A stretch of 48,795 nt of DNA from Marinospirillum sp. GTDB taxonomy: Bacteria > Pseudomonadota > Gammaproteobacteria > Pseudomonadales > Halomonadaceae. Location of the stretch: assembly GCF_014859565.1 (NCBI RefSeq), contig NZ_JACUUA010000007.1, positions 1 to 48,795 of the forward strand, written 5' to 3'. Below the pieces are notes generated by a model. It was not told where the DNA came from and ran no database searches. It saw only the letters and a list, made by a program, of their open reading frames with translations. Shown piece by piece: positions 44,716 to 48,795 of this stretch (within the stretch, counting starts at the first letter, position 1; each line of letters starts with the position of its first letter). Position numbers and translations under genes: made by a program.

Positions 44716-46998
44716 ATGAAATTAACCACCCATACCCTCGGCTACCCTCGCATTGGTGCCCAGCGTGAATTAAAAAAAGCCCTTGAAGCCTACTGGGCAG
44801 GCGAGATATCCCGTGAAACACTGGAACAAACCGGTCAAGAGCTGCGTATCCGTCACTGGCAGGAACAAAAGGATGCCGGACTGGATTTTGTCACCGTTGG
44901 TGATTTTGCCTTTTATGACCAGATACTAAACCTGAGCCTCACCTTTGGTGTGATCCCGCCGCGTTTTAAGACCCTAGCGGAACAAGCTGATCTGGACACC
45001 TATTTTTGTATGGCGCGGGGTCGCGCACCCACAGGCACACCGGCCGCTGCCTGTGAAATGACCAAGTGGTTTGATACCAACTACCACTATCTGGTCCCCG
45101 AGTTTCAGCCGCAACAAAGCTTTTCCCTGCAACCCCAGCGCCTGCTGGCTGACGTGCAGGAAGCGCTGACACTGGGGCATCGGGTTAAGGTGGTCTTAAC
45201 CGGCCCGCTAACCTTTTTATGGCAAGGCAAGGCACAGGGTGATTTTGATCGGCTGGCGCTCTTGTCAGAACTCTTGCCGGTTTATGCCCAACTGCTGCAA
45301 CAACTGGCAAATCAGGGTATCGAATGGGTGCAGCTGGATGAGCCGATTCTGGCGCTGGATTTACCCCATTCATGGAAACAGGCTTTTGAAACAGCTTACA
45401 ACCAGCTGCAGTCTGCACCGGTGAAAAAACTACTGGCGGTGTATTTTGGTGGTCTGGAGGATAATCTGGGGCTGGCGGTGCAACTGCCAGTGGATGGTCT
45501 GCATCTCGATTTAGTGCGGGCACCGCAAGAGCTGCTGCAAGTACTGGATCGGCTGCCCTCCTACAAGATTCTTTCTGCTGGGGTGATTGATGGTCGTAAT
45601 ATCTGGCGATCAAACCTGGAACAACTGAACAGCCAATTGGGTGATGCCGTTGAACGTCTGGGTGATCGTCTGTGGCTGGCGCCTTCCTGCTCACTGCTGC
45701 ATGTGCCACACGATCTGGTGCAGGAAGATCAGTTGGATAGAGAACTAAAATCCTGGCTGGCTTTTGCTCGCCAGAAGCTGGATGAAGTGACTTTACTGGC
45801 AGCCAGCTTAAGTGGTGGTATCACGACTGAACAGCGTCAGGCACTGGAAAAAAACCATCAGGCACAAATCAGTCGCCGCACATCGGATCGTATTCATCAG
45901 GCCGTGGTGCAGGAACGCCTGGCTGCTGTAGACCCTGTGATGCTGCAACGCAACTCACCCTATGCACAACGCATTCAATCCCAGCAAGACTGGTTAAAAC
46001 TGCCGTTGTTCCCAACCACCAGTATTGGCTCCTTCCCGCAGACCCCGGAAATCCGCAAGGCACGGCGGGACTACAAGGCCGGAAACCTGAGTGAAAATGC
46101 TTACCGGGAGGCCATGCAGCAGGAGATTGCCTACTGCATCCGTCAGCAGGAACAACTGGGCATAGATGTACTGGTGCACGGTGAAGCCGAGCGTAACGAC
46201 ATGGTGGAATACTTTGGTGAACAGCTGCAGGGTTACGCCTTCACTCGCTTTGGCTGGGTGCAGAGTTATGGTTCCCGTTGTGTAAAACCGCCGGTGATTT
46301 ATGGTGATGTTTCGCGTCCCAGTGCCATGACCGTGGAATGGAGCGCGTTTGCCCAGTCACTGACAGATCGCCCAATGAAAGGCATGTTGACCGGACCGCT
46401 GACCTGCCTGCAATGGGCTTTTGTGCGCGATGACCAGCCGCGTGCAACCACCTGCAAACAGATCGCACTGGCACTGCGGGATGAAGTACGGGATCTGGAG
46501 GCTGCCGGTATCCGTGTAATTCAGATTGACGAACCAGCCTTCCGTGAAGGACTACCACTACGCAAGGCTGACTGGGCGGCCTACCTGCGCTGGGCGGTGG
46601 ACAGCTTCCGTCTGACCGCAGCAGTGGCGGCGGACTCCACCCAGATTCACACCCACATGTGTTATTCGGAGTTCAATGACATTATTGAAGCCATTGCCGA
46701 GCTGGATGCCGATGTTATCACCATCGAAACTTCACGCTCCAATATGGAACTGCTGGATGCCTTCGAAGACTTCGACTACCCCAACGAAATCGGGCCGGGG
46801 GTTTATGATATCCACAGCCCTAACATCCCCGAGGTGGATTGGATGGTGGCACTGATGAAAAAGGCAGCAGAAAAAATCCCGCCCCAACGCCTGTGGGTCA
46901 ACCCTGACTGCGGCTTAAAAACCCGCCGCTGGGAAGAAGTCACCCCGGCACTGGCAGCCATGGTTGAAGCGGCAAAACAACTAAGAGCCGAGGTCTGA
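44716..46998 (+). CDS. metE: Cobalamin-independent methionine synthase
   Basis: A 760-residue MetE, transferring the methyl group of 5-methyl-THF polyglutamate to homocysteine. The N-terminal barrel begins [21 protein letters not shown]. The C-terminal barrel has [16 protein letters not shown], zinc ligands in HTHMCYSEF (His and Cys), the acidic [10 protein letters not shown] and the last zinc cysteine in [11 protein letters not shown]. The start at 44716 has AGGAA 9 nt upstream; 20 in-frame codons further up belong to the leader. Expression is expected to need MetR. The 5' leader of roughly 280 nt is unusually long and structured. Confidence 0.97.
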   Translation: MKLTTHTLGYPRIGAQRELKKALEAYWAGEISRETLEQTGQELRIRHWQEQKDAGLDFVTVGDFAFYDQILNLSLTFGVIPPRFKTLAEQADLDTYFCMARGRAPTGTPAAACEMTKWFDTNYHYLVPEFQPQQSFSLQPQRLLADVQEALTLGHRVKVVLTGPLTFLWQGKAQGDFDRLALLSELLPVYAQLLQQLANQGIEWVQLDEPILALDLPHSWKQAFETAYNQLQSAPVKKLLAVYFGGLEDNLGLAVQLPVDGLHLDLVRAPQELLQVLDRLPSYKILSAGVIDGRNIWRSNLEQLNSQLGDAVERLGDRLWLAPSCSLLHVPHDLVQEDQLDRELKSWLAFARQKLDEVTLLAASLSGGITTEQRQALEKNHQAQISRRTSDRIHQAVVQERLAAVDPVMLQRNSPYAQRIQSQQDWLKLPLFPTTSIGSFPQTPEIRKARRDYKAGNLSENAYREAMQQEIAYCIRQQEQLGIDVLVHGEAERNDMVEYFGEQLQGYAFTRFGWVQSYGSRCVKPPVIYGDVSRPSAMTVEWSAFAQSLTDRPMKGMLTGPLTCLQWAFVRDDQPRATTCKQIALALRDEVRDLEAAGIRVIQIDEPAFREGLPLRKADWAAYLRWAVDSFRLTAAVAADSTQIHTHMCYSEFNDIIEAIAELDADVITIETSRSNMELLDAFEDFDYPNEIGPGVYDIHSPNIPEVDWMVALMKKAAEKIPPQRLWVNPDCGLKTRRWEEVTPALAAMVEAAKQLRAEV

Positions 46999-47053
46999 TT
47001 CCTCAAAAGGCTTTCTTATAATCCGCTAATCTGCTGCAACCCCTTACATTAAT

Positions 47054-47086
47054 CCGCCTTCTGATCCGGAGATCATCAGGAGGCGG
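47054..47086. terminator. Hairpin between convergent genes (probable terminator)
   Basis: CCGCCTTCTGAT (47054-47065) pairs with ATCAGGAGGCGG (47075-47086), 12 bp with one T-G wobble and a 9-nt loop. No clear T-run follows on either strand, so it may act as a bidirectional pause or 3'-end stabiliser for metE and the convergent gene. Confidence 0.55.
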
Positions 47087-47133
47087 AATAAAATAGACTT
47101 TAAGGTTGGATCAGCAAGCTGAGAAGAGGAGGC

Positions 47134-48534
47134 TTACCAATTCAAGGGAACCTTCAACCCTAGGTTAATATTCAGCCCAGAATAATCATCGCCTCCAACC
47201 ATGTAGCCTACGTCAATCACTGGTCCGATATTGCGCCATAAATAGATCGGGGGTTCAACAGAGAAGAACAGATTGGTACCTATACTCTTTTCATCACCTA
47301 CATATAGGAAATCTATACCAGTAAAAAAGTTAGGGCTGTAATTCAGACTTTTTTGTAAGCCTGCACCCAGCATCCAGCTGTCACCTAGCCCAGCATGCAG
47401 TCGATAACTGAGACCGACCTGAGCATCAGAAGGCAGCATCCAAGTGGCGCGGAAAATGCTACTGCTGTCATCACCCAGCAAATCGTAACTACCAAAACCT
47501 ACTTGAACAGCCTGATTCCAGGGTGAATCAATTTCTTCTACCAGAGCCCCCTCATTAACCATGATCTTCGAAAGCTGGTGATGGTTAGAGAGGGTGAATC
47601 GTCCCTTGGCGTAATCCTCATGCACTTCATTGATAACAATGGCGCCGACCCTCTCACGGAAAGCAGAGTGATCACCTATGGGTTTGACATCGCGGAAAAC
47701 GGCGTAATAACTACCGGGATTGACACCAACATTGCTACCGATGCTGATTGCCACCTGATCTTCCAGAACTGTCAATACACGTCCCTCGCTGGCAGAATCA
47801 CCGTTTTTCAATTGTTCGGCATAATGTCCATTACGAATGGACAGACTACCAATAATGACTTCTGCGCGTGTATAAAACGCGTGTACAGACTGCACCTGGA
47901 CAACACCAACAGTCTCTTGCAGCTTGCCAAAAGTTACGCCATTGACATCCTTGATTTCTTCACCATCACGGAAGACTCTTAAAATATCTCCCTGTTTGTA
48001 ACCGCTATTAATATCGAAGTCGAGAAAAACCTCACGACCAGAAATATTGATTACCTGAGCAACTTGTTGGTATTGGCGCTTGAGTTGCAATGGCAACTCG
48101 TAGCTGAGGATGGACATCAAGCTCTGGAAATCATTGATGCGCGGATACTCTTGTTCCCAATGCAGGCTGGGTTGCCCCGTTGCTGTATTGTAAATTTGCA
48201 GTCGAGCGATCTTATTGTTGCGGCCACGGCGACCCTCGCCGCTCTCAATCTGCAGCAGAGCAAAATACTCGGCATCGCCAGTCCGGCTACCGCTGATGCG
48301 ATCTGCAATTGAGGTGCTTAAAGGCTGTGTGCTGATGCTCGTCTGATAGAGCTCCAGCCCATCCAAGGCGGTTTGCAGTATACGGTTCATCGATGGGCGA
48401 TACCGCTCTTCCTCGGCCTGTAAAATTACTTGTGCGTTAAGAAGAGGTTTGGAGGACTGCGGGATATCAACAGCCAGAGCAGATTGCGCAGTGATGCTTA
48501 GTAACACAATAATAGCAAAGATGGTTTTTTTCAT
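47134..48534 (-). CDS. Exported protein with predicted outer-membrane beta-barrel end, unknown function
   Basis: A 466-residue protein. The signal peptide (KKTIFAIIVLLSITAQSALA) predicts cleavage near residue 21. The middle has two similar beta-rich modules: one around GREVFLDFDINSGYKQGDIL...VGVVQVQSVHAFYTRAEVI, the other around DQVAISIGSNVGVNPGSYY...GAIVINEVHEDYAKGRF, recalling the FlgT/CsgG-type C-terminal modules. The last ~115 residues alternate polar and aromatic residues and end in PLNW, as in outer-membrane barrels. I do not recognise a named family. A TTGACA-17-CAAAAT promoter lies upstream; no partner gene is nearby in the window. Confidence 0.72.
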   Translation of the reverse strand: MKKTIFAIIVLLSITAQSALAVDIPQSSKPLLNAQVILQAEEERYRPSMNRILQTALDGLELYQTSISTQPLSTSIADRISGSRTGDAEYFALLQIESGEGRRGRNNKIARLQIYNTATGQPSLHWEQEYPRINDFQSLMSILSYELPLQLKRQYQQVAQVINISGREVFLDFDINSGYKQGDILRVFRDGEEIKDVNGVTFGKLQETVGVVQVQSVHAFYTRAEVIIGSLSIRNGHYAEQLKNGDSASEGRVLTVLEDQVAISIGSNVGVNPGSYYAVFRDVKPIGDHSAFRERVGAIVINEVHEDYAKGRFTLSNHHQLSKIMVNEGALVEEIDSPWNQAVQVGFGSYDLLGDDSSSIFRATWMLPSDAQVGLSYRLHAGLGDSWMLGAGLQKSLNYSPNFFTGIDFLYVGDEKSIGTNLFFSVEPPIYLWRNIGPVIDVGYMVGGDDYSGLNINLGLKVPLNW

Positions 48535-48630
48535 ATTTCCCTCTAATTTAAACTCCCTTGTATCAGACAGGTATCAGCGCTAAGGCATCTGGTGGTATAA
48601 CTTCTGATTACAGGAATTTTTCAAAGATGA

Positions 48631-48659
48631 ATTTTGTTTAAATCTACTTGTGCTGTCAA
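48631..48659 (-). promoter_or_regulatory. Sigma-70 promoter candidate for the exported barrel-like protein
   Basis: Reading the minus strand, a perfect -35 TTGACA (48654-48659) is followed after 17 bp by CAAAAT (48631-48636, 4 of 6 -10 matches). Transcription would start near 48624, giving a leader of about 90 nt. Confidence 0.5.
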
Positions 48660-48739
48660 TCACCCAGCGGGTCATACACGACTAAAGATAAAAACACCGC
48701 CTCTGGGGAGACTTCGCTGATAAGGGTGGGCAAGAAAAT

Positions 48740-48795
48740 TTATTCAGGCCACCCAATCAGTTTGGACAGTTCATGTAAAAACTCTGGGTGCTCAT
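48740..48795 (-). CDS. C-terminal tail of a gene continuing beyond the window
   Basis: On the minus strand the frame entering from the window edge reads EHPEFLHELSKLIGWPE and then stops (TAA 48742-48740). The amino-acid composition looks like a real soluble protein end, whereas the other two frames give stops or an unlikely short peptide. Seventeen residues are too few to name a family. Confidence 0.4.
   Translation of the reverse strand, partial: EHPEFLHELSKLIGWPE

Overview
The window is a stretch of chromosome from a mesophilic gammaproteobacterium. Gene content and order point to the Oceanospirillales/Pseudomonadales side of the class: glyA-nrdR-ribD-ribB-ribH-nusB-thiL-pgpA, ftsY-ftsE-ftsX-rpoH, divergent purL/mltF, divergent tesA/ybbA-ybbP, a PA3496-family protein, a Pseudomonas-type short LOV protein and a YfhL-type ferredoxin. 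Species cannot be named from the sequence alone. Genes are tightly packed on both strands. I see no rRNA, tRNA, CRISPR array, intact insertion sequence or prophage.

Layout. 1-1.1 kb: a small toxin-antitoxin island (orphan HigA-like antitoxin, a truncated hicA remnant, an intact Phd/ParE-type pair). 1.3-3.0 kb: a FapA/DUF342 protein. 3.1-6.2 kb: a sulfide-detoxification operon (persulfide-dioxygenase-like metallo-hydrolase, DUF442 sulfurtransferase, SulP transporter). 6.2-9.4 kb, minus strand: CnoX-type thioredoxin, DUF2628 membrane protein and the translation factor EttA. 9.6-17.5 kb, plus strand: the glyA to pgpA housekeeping run, in which riboflavin synthase (ribE) is missing and RibB carries a degenerate cyclohydrolase half, followed by a DUF945 protein. 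17.5-20.9 kb, minus strand: PA3496-family protein, short LOV photoreceptor, NsrR, a small unknown, PPK2 and TesA. 20.9-27.5 kb, mostly plus: YbbA-YbbP exporter, DUF3422, BolA, SlyX (minus), a membrane-anchored cold-shock protein and thioredoxin 2. 27.5-31.3 kb, minus: rpoH, ftsX, ftsE, ftsY. 31.4-32.9 kb: rsmD, coaD, ferredoxin. 33-39 kb: YheV zinc ribbon, purL, mltF. 39-44.3 kb, minus: RND efflux permease and adaptor directly downstream of metR. 44.4-47 kb: metE with a long, highly structured leader. 47-48.8 kb: an unrecognised exported beta-barrel-like protein and the tail of a gene that leaves the window.

The most noteworthy observations are in non-coding DNA. (i) A dispersed extragenic element (33178-33336 and 44471-44560) has a nearly identical 30-bp core but long flanking inverted arms whose sequences differ completely while still pairing with each other. 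(ii) Immediately after the second copy, in the metE leader, lies a second, unrelated nested helix structure (44577-44686) that I cannot assign to a known riboswitch. (iii) Two MetR-type operators sit about 31 bp apart in front of metE. Among proteins, the short LOV photoreceptor, the membrane-anchored cold-shock domain, and the RND pump lacking the usual proton-relay residues deserve a second look.
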